Positions 43,560 through 51,107 of a stretch of DNA of 64,000 nt are shown here, one piece after another. Location: NCBI RefSeq assembly GCF_020531845.1, contig NZ_JAJAVF010000004.1:166045-230044 (forward strand). The letters run 5' to 3'. Source of the stretch: Methylobacillus methanolivorans (lineage in GTDB: Bacteria > Pseudomonadota > Gammaproteobacteria > Burkholderiales > Methylophilaceae). The notes beneath the pieces were generated by a model that was not told the DNA's origin, did no database searches, and worked only from the letters and a program-made list of their open reading frames with translations. Positions within the stretch are counted from its first letter, which is position 1. Each line of letters opens with the position of its first letter. Made by a program: the position numbers and the translations under genes.

Positions 43560-44216
43560 ATGCCTGCACCTTCTTCCCCCAAGACGCTCTATCGCATCGA
43601 CGAATGCCCCGACCTGATGGCCGATGGCGTCGTCGGTGACGAGAACGGCAACCTGGTCTTCATCTCCCTCTGGGCGCGCGACACCGCCGTCCAGGAATTC
43701 CTGGCCCGCCTCACCCTGGGCCGGGACGAACAGGGACTGGATCAGTTCCACGTCATCACCGAGCAGGGCGCCAGCATCCCGGTCTTCGTCGGCAACGTCG
43801 AGAACCTGGAGAAACGCAGCGCACGCGCCTACCGGCGCACGCTGTTCGGCTCGCTGACCAACATCTGGCTGTTCGATCGGCGCTGCGTCAAACCCGACAA
43901 GGCCAACGCCAGCGCACTGGCGCTCCTGCCTCGCGATTCCACGCACCGGCTCGACCGGCTGTGGACGCTGGTGCGGGACACGTGCCCGCTGCCGCTTCTC
44001 GATCCCTGGCGCGACAGCGTACTGGAACTGCTGCAGGCGAAGTCGATGCTGACGCGCCTGCCGTTCGCCCTCGGGCCTCTGGAAGGCCATCGGCTCGCCA
44101 TCGACGTGCCGACGCTGACCGAGGTGCTGGGCGGCCTGATCCGCAGCGGCGCGCTCGTCGGCGGCGCACCCGCCAGCCGCACCCCCTCGGCGCAACCGCT
44201 CGAAGCGGTGGCTTGA
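43560..44216 (+). CDS. ICE hypothetical protein
   Basis: 218 residues from ATG 43560 (CGAGGACATC upstream). It contains TLYRIDECPDLMADGVVGDE, NGNLVFISLWARDTAVQEFL and TEQGASIPVFVGNVENLEKR, with a Leu-rich helical C-terminal half. No family is recognised with confidence. It is preceded by RNA-like copy D. The next gene is the methyltransferase-like protein, 67 bases away across an 8-bp hairpin (44229-44250). Confidence 0.62.
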   Translation: MPAPSSPKTLYRIDECPDLMADGVVGDENGNLVFISLWARDTAVQEFLARLTLGRDEQGLDQFHVITEQGASIPVFVGNVENLEKRSARAYRRTLFGSLTNIWLFDRRCVKPDKANASALALLPRDSTHRLDRLWTLVRDTCPLPLLDPWRDSVLELLQAKSMLTRLPFALGPLEGHRLAIDVPTLTEVLGGLIRSGALVGGAPASRTPSAQPLEAVA

Positions 44217-44228
44217 GGTTCCTTCACC

Positions 44229-44250
44229 GGACATGCACGCGCGCATGTCC
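44229..44250 (+). promoter_or_regulatory. 8-bp stem-loop in methyltransferase leader
   Basis: GGACATGC / GCATGTCC with a six-base loop, upstream of the AGGAGA ribosome site for ATG 44284. The same design as the hairpins at 36373 and 45473. Confidence 0.4.
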
Positions 44251-44283
44251 GCATCCCTTCATCTTCAATGCCAGGAGATTCCC

Positions 44284-45399
44284 ATGGCCCTCATGTTCCC
44301 GCGGCTCGCCCGCAACTTCGTCAAGAACGGGTACTTCCCCACGGATGAACCCACGCTCGAAAGAGCACTCACCGCACTGGCGCCCGCCGAGGCCTCGGCC
44401 GGGCCGCTGTGCATCCTCGATCCCTGCGCCGGCGAAGGCGTGGCGATCGCCGAAGCCGCGCACGCCCTCGGGCGCGAGCAGGTCCAGGCCTTCGCCGTCG
44501 AGTACGAGGCCGAGCGCGCACGCCATGCCCGGCAACTGGTCGATCGCTGCATCCACGGCGACCTGATGGACACACTGATCAGCCGGCAGAGCTTCGGCCT
44601 GCTGTGGCTCAACCCGCCGTATGGCGACCTGTCCAAGGACACCAACGGCAACGTCGGCTACCAGGGCCAGGGCCGCGCTCGGCTGGAAAAGCTGTTCTAT
44701 CAGAAGGCGCTGCCGCTGTTGCAGTACGGCGGCGTGCTGATCTACATCGTCCCGCACTACGTGCTCGACGCCGAGCTGGTCGGATGGCTGACCCGGCACT
44801 TCGCCGAGTTGCGCATCTACCGCGCGGTGGACACGCAGTTCAAGCAGGTCGTGATCTTCGGTCGCAAGGTTCGCCAGCGCGACCAGGCATCGGAGTCTGT
44901 CAAGGCCACGCGCGCGCTGCTGCTGCAGATAGGTCTTGGCGACGCCGAAGCGGAAGAGCTGCCAGTCGAATGGCCGTTCCTGCCCTACACGGTGCCTGCC
45001 ACGGCCGAGCCGGAGCACTTCTACCGCGTGACGATGGAGCCCGAGCAGTTCGCCGAGGAAGTCGGCCGACTGCAAGGGCTCTGGCCGACGCTCGACACGC
45101 ACCTGGGCGCCGCGCAGCAGTCGCTGCGGTCCCCGGCGCGAGGTTTATCGCATTGGCATCTCGCCTTGGCACTCGCCGCAGGTGCGATCTCCGGAGTGGT
45201 GAAGTCCAAGACGGGCCGCGTGCTCGTCGTCAAAGGCGACACCCACAAGGAGAAGACCTTGCACACGGAGTACACCGAGCGCGACGACGGTTCCGTGGCC
45301 GAGACGCGCATCCTGACCGACAAGTTCGTGCCGGTCATCCGTGCCTGGGACATGACACCAGGCTCGCCGACCTGCGGCGAGGTGTTGACCATCCGCTGA
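44284..45399 (+). CDS. DUF6094-like SAM-dependent DNA methyltransferase
   Basis: 371 residues from ATG 44284 (AGGAGA). Motif I LDPCAGEG (45-52) binds S-adenosylmethionine and motif IV NPPYG (110-114) is the N6-adenine methyltransferase catalytic motif. KLFYQKALPLLQYGGVLIYI continues the Rossmann core. The C-terminal ~150 residues are of the ICE-specific DUF6094 type. It probably modifies adenine in DNA, perhaps shielding the ICE from host restriction; that purpose is inferred. No restriction endonuclease is adjacent; a SNF2-like helicase follows. Confidence 0.75.
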   Translation: MALMFPRLARNFVKNGYFPTDEPTLERALTALAPAEASAGPLCILDPCAGEGVAIAEAAHALGREQVQAFAVEYEAERARHARQLVDRCIHGDLMDTLISRQSFGLLWLNPPYGDLSKDTNGNVGYQGQGRARLEKLFYQKALPLLQYGGVLIYIVPHYVLDAELVGWLTRHFAELRIYRAVDTQFKQVVIFGRKVRQRDQASESVKATRALLLQIGLGDAEAEELPVEWPFLPYTVPATAEPEHFYRVTMEPEQFAEEVGRLQGLWPTLDTHLGAAQQSLRSPARGLSHWHLALALAAGAISGVVKSKTGRVLVVKGDTHKEKTLHTEYTERDDGSVAETRILTDKFVPVIRAWDMTPGSPTCGEVLTIR

Positions 45400-45472
45400 T
45401 CGCTGTTCCCTGACGGTCGCCGTCGATCTGTTCTTCCACTGCGGCTTCGCGCCGTTCTTCTCTTCCCACCCC

Positions 45473-45511
45473 GGGGCATGCCATCGCCCCGCAGGGGGAG
45501 GTGCATGCCCC
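45473..45511 (+). promoter_or_regulatory. 9-bp stem-loop in helicase leader
   Basis: GGGGCATGC (45473-45481) and GCATGCCCC (45503-45511) are perfect complements, 20 bases before ATG 45532. No T-run follows. Confidence 0.4.
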
Positions 45512-45531
45512 ATCTTCTTTGGAGCATCACC

Positions 45532-47814
45532 ATGTCCCTCGATACCGAAGTCGTTCCCGCCGCTGATGGCACGCCCGTCCAGAGCGACGTGCTCGAAGCG
45601 ACTGCTTCTCCCCTGGCGATGAGCCTTCAGGATTTCGTTGCCGAATTCGGCGACGAGCTGCTGGACTCGCTCAACCGCGCCAACCCTCCCGTCTACACCG
45701 GCCAGGCCCGGCCGCATCGCCAGCTCGTGCTGGCCAGTCTCAAGCGCAAGCTGTTCGGCGCGCAGGCCGAGGTGGTGCATGCCGTTACCGAGCTGCTGGC
45801 CGACCGCGGCGAACGCGCCGCGATCGTCAATGGCGAGATGGGCTGCGGCAAGACCACGGTCGGCATCGCCACGGCGGCCGTGCTGCACGCCGAAGGCTAT
45901 CGCCGCACGCTGATCCTCTCGCCGCCTCACCTGGTCTACAAATGGCGCCGGGAAATCCAGGAGACGGTGGCCGGCGCCAAGGTCTGGGTGCTCAATGGCC
46001 CGGACACGCTGGTCAAGCTCATCAAACTGCGCGAGCAATTGGGCGTGCCGGTACGCGGCCAGGAGTTCTACGTTCTCGGTCGCGTGCGGATGCGCATGGG
46101 TTTCCACTGGAAGCCCGTCTTCAACGTGCGGCGCACGCGGCACGGCGAAGTGGGCGCATGCCCGGACTGCGGCCAGGTCATCACCAATCTCGACGGCGAG
46201 CCGATCAACCCGGTCGAACTCGAAGCCGAGGACTACCGCCGCCGGTGCAGCCATTGCGCCGCACCGCTGTGGACGCTGATGCGACCGCGGAGCCTGTCCG
46301 CCAGCGACCAGTCCACGGCCGTCTTCAAAGCCTTGCAGCGCATCCCGACCATCGGAGAGGTCACGGCGCATAAGCTGATGAAGAAGTTCGGCGACGGCTT
46401 CCTGGCCTCAATGCTGGGCGACAACATCCACGAGTTCATCAACCTCATGGATGCCAACGGTGAGCTGGTGTTCTCGGATCGTCAGGCGCACCGCATGGAG
46501 CGGGCGATGGCGAACATGGAGTTCGGCTTCGGCGAGGGCGGGTATCAGCCCAGCGAATTCATCAAAAGGTACTTGCCGCAAGGCACGTTCGACCTGCTCA
46601 TCGCCGACGAGGCGCATGAGTACAAGAACGGCGGTAGCGCCCAAGGCCAGGCCATGGGCGTGCTCGCAGCGAAGGCGCGCAAGGCCTTGCTGCTCACTGG
46701 CACGCTGATGGGCGGCTACGGCGACGACCTGTTCCACCTGCTGTTCCGAGCCCTGCCTGGGCGAATGATCGAAGACGGCTACCGCCCGACCAAGAGCGGC
46801 AGCATGACCTCGGCCGCGATGGCGTTCATGAGGGATCACGGCATCCTCAAGGACATCTATTCCGAGAGCACGGGCACGGCGCACAAGACGGCCAAGGGCA
46901 GCAAGGTCTCGGTGCGCACGGTCAAGGCGCCGGGCTTCGGCCCGAAGGGCGTGCTGCGTTGCGTCCTGCCGTTCACGGTATTCCTCAAGTTGAAGGACAT
47001 CGGCGGCAACGTGCTGCCGTCCTACGACGAGGAGTTCCGCGAGGTGGCGATGGACACGGCGCAAGCCGCGGCTTATCGCGATCTGTCGTTTCGTCTGACC
47101 TCGGCGCTGAAACAGGCGCTGGCCAAGCGCGACACGACGCTGCTCGGTGTGGTCCTCAACGTGCTGCTGGCCTGGCCGGATTGCTGCTTCCGGTCGGAGA
47201 CGGTGGTGCACCCGCGCACACGCCAGACCTTGGCCTTCGTTCCGGCTCAGTTCAACGAGCTGGAGGTGATGCCCAAGGAGCGCGAGCTGATCGAGATCTG
47301 CAAGCAGGAGAAGGCTGCGGGTCGCAAGACGCTGGTCTATTCGGTCTACACCGGCACGCGCGACACCACGTCGCGCTTGAAGGTGCTGCTGGAGCAGGAA
47401 GGCTTCAAGGTGGCGGTGCTGCGCGCAAGCGTGGATGCCTCCCGCCGCGAGGACTGGATCGCCGAGCAGTTGGACCGCGGCATCGACGTGCTGATCACGA
47501 ACCCCGAGCTGGTGAAAACCGGCCTGGACCTGTTGGAGTTTCCGACGATCGTGTTCATGCAGTCGGGCTACAACGTCTACAGCCTGCAGCAGGCGGCCCG
47601 GCGCTCATGGCGCATCGGCCAGAAGCTGCCGGTTCGCGTGATCTACCTCGGCTACGCGGCTTCCTCGCAGATGACCTGCCTGGGGCTGATGGCGCGAAAG
47701 ATCATGGTCTCGCAGAGCACGTCGGGAGACGTGCCCGAGTCGGGATTGGACGTGCTGAACCAGGACGGTGATTCCGTCGAGGTGGCACTGGCCCGGCAAC
47801 TCGTCGCGGCCTGA
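45532..47814 (+). CDS. SNF2/DEAH-type helicase of the ICE
   Basis: 760 residues from ATG 45532 (GGAG upstream). Walker A is GEMGCGKTT (about 101-109) and the motif II box is DEAHEY (about 359). A Cys-rich insertion (CPDCGQVI...CSHCAAPLW, about 207-245) splits the helicase core. The second RecA lobe carries LVYSVYTGTRDTTSRLKVLL and motif VI in QQAARRSWRIGQ, the SNF2 hallmark. It is a DNA-dependent translocase, possibly for ICE DNA handling or defence/anti-defence with the adjacent methyltransferase. Confidence 0.8.
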   Translation: MSLDTEVVPAADGTPVQSDVLEATASPLAMSLQDFVAEFGDELLDSLNRANPPVYTGQARPHRQLVLASLKRKLFGAQAEVVHAVTELLADRGERAAIVNGEMGCGKTTVGIATAAVLHAEGYRRTLILSPPHLVYKWRREIQETVAGAKVWVLNGPDTLVKLIKLREQLGVPVRGQEFYVLGRVRMRMGFHWKPVFNVRRTRHGEVGACPDCGQVITNLDGEPINPVELEAEDYRRRCSHCAAPLWTLMRPRSLSASDQSTAVFKALQRIPTIGEVTAHKLMKKFGDGFLASMLGDNIHEFINLMDANGELVFSDRQAHRMERAMANMEFGFGEGGYQPSEFIKRYLPQGTFDLLIADEAHEYKNGGSAQGQAMGVLAAKARKALLLTGTLMGGYGDDLFHLLFRALPGRMIEDGYRPTKSGSMTSAAMAFMRDHGILKDIYSESTGTAHKTAKGSKVSVRTVKAPGFGPKGVLRCVLPFTVFLKLKDIGGNVLPSYDEEFREVAMDTAQAAAYRDLSFRLTSALKQALAKRDTTLLGVVLNVLLAWPDCCFRSETVVHPRTRQTLAFVPAQFNELEVMPKERELIEICKQEKAAGRKTLVYSVYTGTRDTTSRLKVLLEQEGFKVAVLRASVDASRREDWIAEQLDRGIDVLITNPELVKTGLDLLEFPTIVFMQSGYNVYSLQQAARRSWRIGQKLPVRVIYLGYAASSQMTCLGLMARKIMVSQSTSGDVPESGLDVLNQDGDSVEVALARQLVAA

Positions 47815-47827
47815 TCCACCCACCCAC

Positions 47828-47863
47828 GCCGGCTGCCCTTCGGGGCGCCGGCTTCTTTTTTCC
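47828..47863 (+). terminator. Rho-independent terminator
   Basis: GCCGGC-T-GCCC with GGGC-GCCGGC around a TTCG-type loop, followed by TTCTTTTTTCC. It starts 13 bases after the helicase stop and separates the accessory block from the conjugation genes. Confidence 0.8.
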
Positions 47864-47973
47864 GTGCATCGATGGCGCGCGATGAAGTCGGGCGCCTGCC
47901 AGTTCCCTTTGTTTGCTGCCCGAACGCTTCGCGGCGGCGATGGTGAGGGCTCCGTGTTCCAGGGAATTGCCCC

Positions 47974-48585
47974 ATGCAACCACTCACCTGCGTCGCTCAC
48001 CGCTTGGCTGTGCCTGCCTTGCTGGCCGGCTGCGTGCTCATCACCGGCTGCGCCGCCACGGGCACGACGAGCCCTCCCACTGTCCATGACTCGCTCCCCG
48101 AGCCTGCGGTGTTGGTCAGAACCATCGCCCCGGAGCCCGAGCCGGGCCTGATCCCGGTGGCCCGCTACGGGCGCTACACGCTGGTCGAGATGGTGCCGGA
48201 ACCGGCACAGCGCGACCTGCTGCGACAGGTGATCGAGATTTCGATTCCGCCGATCTTGGACGCGAGCGTCGGCGATGCCCTTCGGCACGTGCTGCTGCGC
48301 ACCGGCTACCGGCTCTGCGACGCGACGGAGGCGACCGCGCTGTACGCGTTGCCGCTGCCGGCGGCGCACCTGCGGCTCGGGCCGCTGCCGCTGCGCGATG
48401 CCTTGCTGGCACTCGCCGGCCCGGCCTGGGAGTTGTCCGTCGATGACGCTTCGCGCGCGGTGTGCTTCACGCGCGTGACGACTGCGCGTGCGCCGAGCGC
48501 AAGCCCGATTCCCGCGGCTCCGGCACCGAGCGCGCCGGCCGCCGAACCCGCCGATTCCCACGTGCCCCAGGAGGCCCAGCCATGA
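47974..48585 (+). CDS. PilL N-terminal / TIGR03748 ICE lipoprotein
   Basis: 203 residues. The N-terminus (LAVPALLAGCVLITGCAAT) is a lipoprotein signal; the LITGC lipobox is preferred, with Cys28-like lipidation. The body RYGRYTLVEMVPEPAQRDLL, then VSIGDAL-like GDALRHVLLRTGYRLC and LPLRDALLALAGPAWEL match the TIGR03748/PilL-N family. It opens the type IV secretion gene cluster of PFGI-1-class ICEs. The stop overlaps the next start (ATGA). Confidence 0.82.
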   Translation: MQPLTCVAHRLAVPALLAGCVLITGCAATGTTSPPTVHDSLPEPAVLVRTIAPEPEPGLIPVARYGRYTLVEMVPEPAQRDLLRQVIEISIPPILDASVGDALRHVLLRTGYRLCDATEATALYALPLPAAHLRLGPLPLRDALLALAGPAWELSVDDASRAVCFTRVTTARAPSASPIPAAPAPSAPAAEPADSHVPQEAQP

Positions 48586-49226
48586 CCATCCCGCAGCTTC
48601 CCGACGAGAACGCCGGCCGCGCGCGCTGGTTGAAGATCACAGCGGCCGCATGGCTGCTGCTCGTGAGCATCCTGGCCGTGGTCAACAGCGTGGGCCTGTC
48701 GCGCCTGAGCGAGCAAAGCCAGGCCAGCGCCCAGGATGCCCACGTGCAGGCGCTCAACACGCGCGTCGCCGAACTCGAACAGCAGGCGGCGGCCTCGAAG
48801 AACCAGCCCAAGCCCGTCACCCAACCCGACTTCGAGGCCGCCCGCAAGTTGCTGGACGAACGCCTGGCACAGGTGGAGCACACCCAGGGCGCAGACGCCC
48901 ATGCCGGCGACTTGCAGGCGCTGCAGGCGCGCATGGGCGACCTCGAAGCTCGCATGAAGCGAACCGCCGCGCCTGCCGCGGCACCCCGGCGCACCGCCGA
49001 GCCGGCCAAGCCCAAGGTGCCCGAACCGCCGTTCAACGTCGTGGGCGTGGAGCTGCGCGGCGGCGAGCGCTTCCTGTCGGTGGCGGCACCCAAGGCGTCG
49101 TCGGTGCTGGACGTGTGGCTGCTGCGCGAAGGCGATGCCGTGGGCGCGTGGCATCTGCTGGCGATCGAGGCGCGCGCCGCCGTGTTCCGCGTGGATGGAC
49201 AGACCCAGCGCCTCGCGCTGCCGTAG
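48582..49226 (+). CDS. ICE inner-membrane protein with coiled coil
   Basis: 214 residues from ATG 48582. A single membrane helix (about 18-37, AAAWLLLVSILAVVNSVGL) is followed by a coiled coil (about 45-80 and 100-125). A small C-terminal domain then follows (VVGVELRGGERFLSVAAPKA, AFRVDGQT-like AVFRVDGQTQRLALP). It is probably a bitopic component of the conjugation apparatus; the family name is not certain. It is coupled with the genes before and after. Confidence 0.68.
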   Translation: MTIPQLPDENAGRARWLKITAAAWLLLVSILAVVNSVGLSRLSEQSQASAQDAHVQALNTRVAELEQQAAASKNQPKPVTQPDFEAARKLLDERLAQVEHTQGADAHAGDLQALQARMGDLEARMKRTAAPAAAPRRTAEPAKPKVPEPPFNVVGVELRGGERFLSVAAPKASSVLDVWLLREGDAVGAWHLLAIEARAAVFRVDGQTQRLALP

Positions 49227-49235
49227 GAGCCGGCC

Positions 49236-49967
49236 ATGAAGCACGCCGCGATCTGCTTCGCCGCCATCCTCGCCGCTGTCGCAGGAACGGCAGGCACGGC
49301 CTCGGCACAGTCGGCGCCGGTCGCGTCCTCGCGCACGGTGCCCGCCCAGATTCAGAACAGCAGCGACGCCGCGCTGGACGAACGGCTGGCGCGCGATTGG
49401 GGCCTGCGCTCCGATGAGTGGGCGCGCTACCGCCAACTGATGCAGGGGCCGCTGGGCATCTATTCCCCGAACCTCGATCCGCTCACGGCGCTGGGCATCG
49501 AGGCGCGCAGCGACGAGGAACGCAACCGCTATGCGGAGCTGCAGGTGCAGGCGGAATCGAAGCGCGTGGGCAAGACGCTGGCCTACCAGCGGGCCTACGA
49601 CGCGGCGTGGAAGCGGCTCTATCCGGGACAGCAGCGCGTGAACATGCCGGGTGCGAAGGCGCCGGGCGCCGGCAACCGGGGCTCGGGCCGGCTGGCGGTT
49701 TTCGTGAAGGCCGAGTGCCCGTCGTGCGAGCAGCGCGTGCGCCAGCTGCAGGTGGCCGGCACCGCCTTCGACCTCTACATGGTCGGCAGCCGCCAGGAGG
49801 ACGCCCGCATCCGCCAGTGGGCGACGCAGGCCGGCATCGACGCCGGCCGCGTGCGCTCCCGCACCATCACGCTCAACCATGACGCCGGGCGCTGGCTGTC
49901 GCTCGGCCTGCCCGGCGATCTGCCCGCCGTGGTGCGCGAGGTCAACGGCCAATGGCAGCGGCAGTAA
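49236..49967 (+). CDS. TIGR03759 ICE protein (periplasmic)
   Basis: 243 residues with a signal peptide (AICFAAILAAVAGTAGTASAQ). RDWGLRSDEWARYRQLMQGP, LGIYSPNLDPLTALGIEARS and FVKAECPSCEQRVRQLQVAG match the TIGR03759 family. The CPSC motif looks thioredoxin-like, suggesting disulfide handling in the periplasm during pilus assembly; that is inferred. It overlaps the transglycosylase gene by 16 bases. Confidence 0.85.
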   Translation: MKHAAICFAAILAAVAGTAGTASAQSAPVASSRTVPAQIQNSSDAALDERLARDWGLRSDEWARYRQLMQGPLGIYSPNLDPLTALGIEARSDEERNRYAELQVQAESKRVGKTLAYQRAYDAAWKRLYPGQQRVNMPGAKAPGAGNRGSGRLAVFVKAECPSCEQRVRQLQVAGTAFDLYMVGSRQEDARIRQWATQAGIDAGRVRSRTITLNHDAGRWLSLGLPGDLPAVVREVNGQWQRQ

Positions 49968-50536
49968 CCCGCCGTGCAGGCTGCGCGGCCTTGGTCCTCG
50001 GCCTCAGCGCCCATGCCGCCATCGTCTTCGGCCAGGAGGTGCCACCACCCGCCTACCAGCTCGCCGCCCAGCAGGCGGGCGTGCCGTCGCCGGTGCTGTA
50101 TGCGGTGGCGCTGCAGGAGAGCGGCGCCCGGCTGCGCGGCCGGCTGATCCCGTGGCCGTGGACGCTCAACGTCGCCGGCCGCGCCGAACGCTATGCCACG
50201 CGGGCCGAGGCCTGCGCCGGCATCCGCCGGGCGCTCGCCCGCACGCCGGTCAACCGCATCGACGCCGGCCTCGGCCAGGTCAACCTCGGCTACCACGCGC
50301 ACCGCTACGCGCATCCCTGCGAGCTGCTCGACCCATACCGCAACCTCGCCATCGCCGCGGAAATCCTGCAGGAGCAGCACACGCCGGGCGAGGACTGGCT
50401 GGTCGCCATCGGCCGCTACCACCGCCCCGCGGGCGGGGCGCCCGCCGCCCGTTACCGCCGCAGCGTCCACCAGCACCTGACCCGCGTGCTCGGGCCGGGA
50501 GCCTCACTTCCCTCTGCCCGGAGTCCCATGCCATGA
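49952..50536 (+). CDS. Lytic transglycosylase of conjugation system
   Basis: 194 residues. After a signal-like N-terminus, an SLT/goose-lysozyme-like domain carries VALQESGARLRG, where the Glu of QESG is the catalytic acid. RIDAGLGQVNLGYHAHRYAH and PYRNLAIAAEILQEQH complete the fold. It would locally open peptidoglycan for the conjugative channel, as VirB1-like enzymes do. The stop overlaps the start of TIGR03765 (ATGA). Confidence 0.87.
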   Translation: MAAAVTRRAGCAALVLGLSAHAAIVFGQEVPPPAYQLAAQQAGVPSPVLYAVALQESGARLRGRLIPWPWTLNVAGRAERYATRAEACAGIRRALARTPVNRIDAGLGQVNLGYHAHRYAHPCELLDPYRNLAIAAEILQEQHTPGEDWLVAIGRYHRPAGGAPAARYRRSVHQHLTRVLGPGASLPSARSPMP

Positions 50537-51087
50537 ACCGCATCCTCGTCGCCGCGACTGCGGCGCTGCTGGCCACCACCGCAGACGCGCAGGACCGCGG
50601 CCCCGTTACCAAGAACAGTTCCCCGCCGCTGATCGTGGTCGAGGACAAAGGCGGCACCTCGGCGCTGCCGTACTACCGGGCCTTGAATCCGCAGGATGCG
50701 CAGCCCGGTCAGCCAGCCACGCCGCAAACCAAGCCGCGCATTGGCGGCCCGGCCGAAGCCGAGGCGGCCATGCTGCCGGTGCGCTCGATGCGGCTGACAC
50801 CCGGCGACGAGCCGCGCCGCGTGATCCGCGCGCCGGGCCTGACGCCGCTGTTCCTGATCGGCGACGACGACCGCTCACGAGCCTGGCTCCAACGACGGGG
50901 CAAGGACTTGCAGGCGCTACGCGCCGTGGGCTTGGTGGTCAACGTGGCGACGCCCGAAGCCCTGGCCGCGCTGCGTCGCCTCGCACCGGGCTTGATGCTG
51001 TCGCCGGCCTCGGGCGACGAGCTGGCGCAGCGCTTGGGGCTCAAGCACTACCCGGTGCTGATCACCGCCACCGGCATCGAGCCCTGA
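50533..51087 (+). CDS. TIGR03765 ICE protein
   Basis: 184 residues from ATG 50533. A signal peptide (RILVAATAALLATTADAQD) precedes SPPLIVVEDKGGTSALPYYR, RLTPGDEPRRVIRAPGLTPL and LIGDDDRSRAWLQRRGKDLQ. It ends with a domain reading LKHYPVLITATGIEP, which is the TIGR03765 pattern. It is probably periplasmic and part of the conjugation channel. TraD follows after 20 bases. Confidence 0.83.
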   Translation: MNRILVAATAALLATTADAQDRGPVTKNSSPPLIVVEDKGGTSALPYYRALNPQDAQPGQPATPQTKPRIGGPAEAEAAMLPVRSMRLTPGDEPRRVIRAPGLTPLFLIGDDDRSRAWLQRRGKDLQALRAVGLVVNVATPEALAALRRLAPGLMLSPASGDELAQRLGLKHYPVLITATGIEP

Positions 51088-51107
51088 CGTGACGTGAAGC
51101 ACCCGCC

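Noticed and set aside
35297..45511. Many short inverted repeats considered as a CRISPR-like array
   Set aside because: Units are irregularly spaced, differ in sequence and lack spacer-repeat periodicity; they are leader hairpins and terminators.
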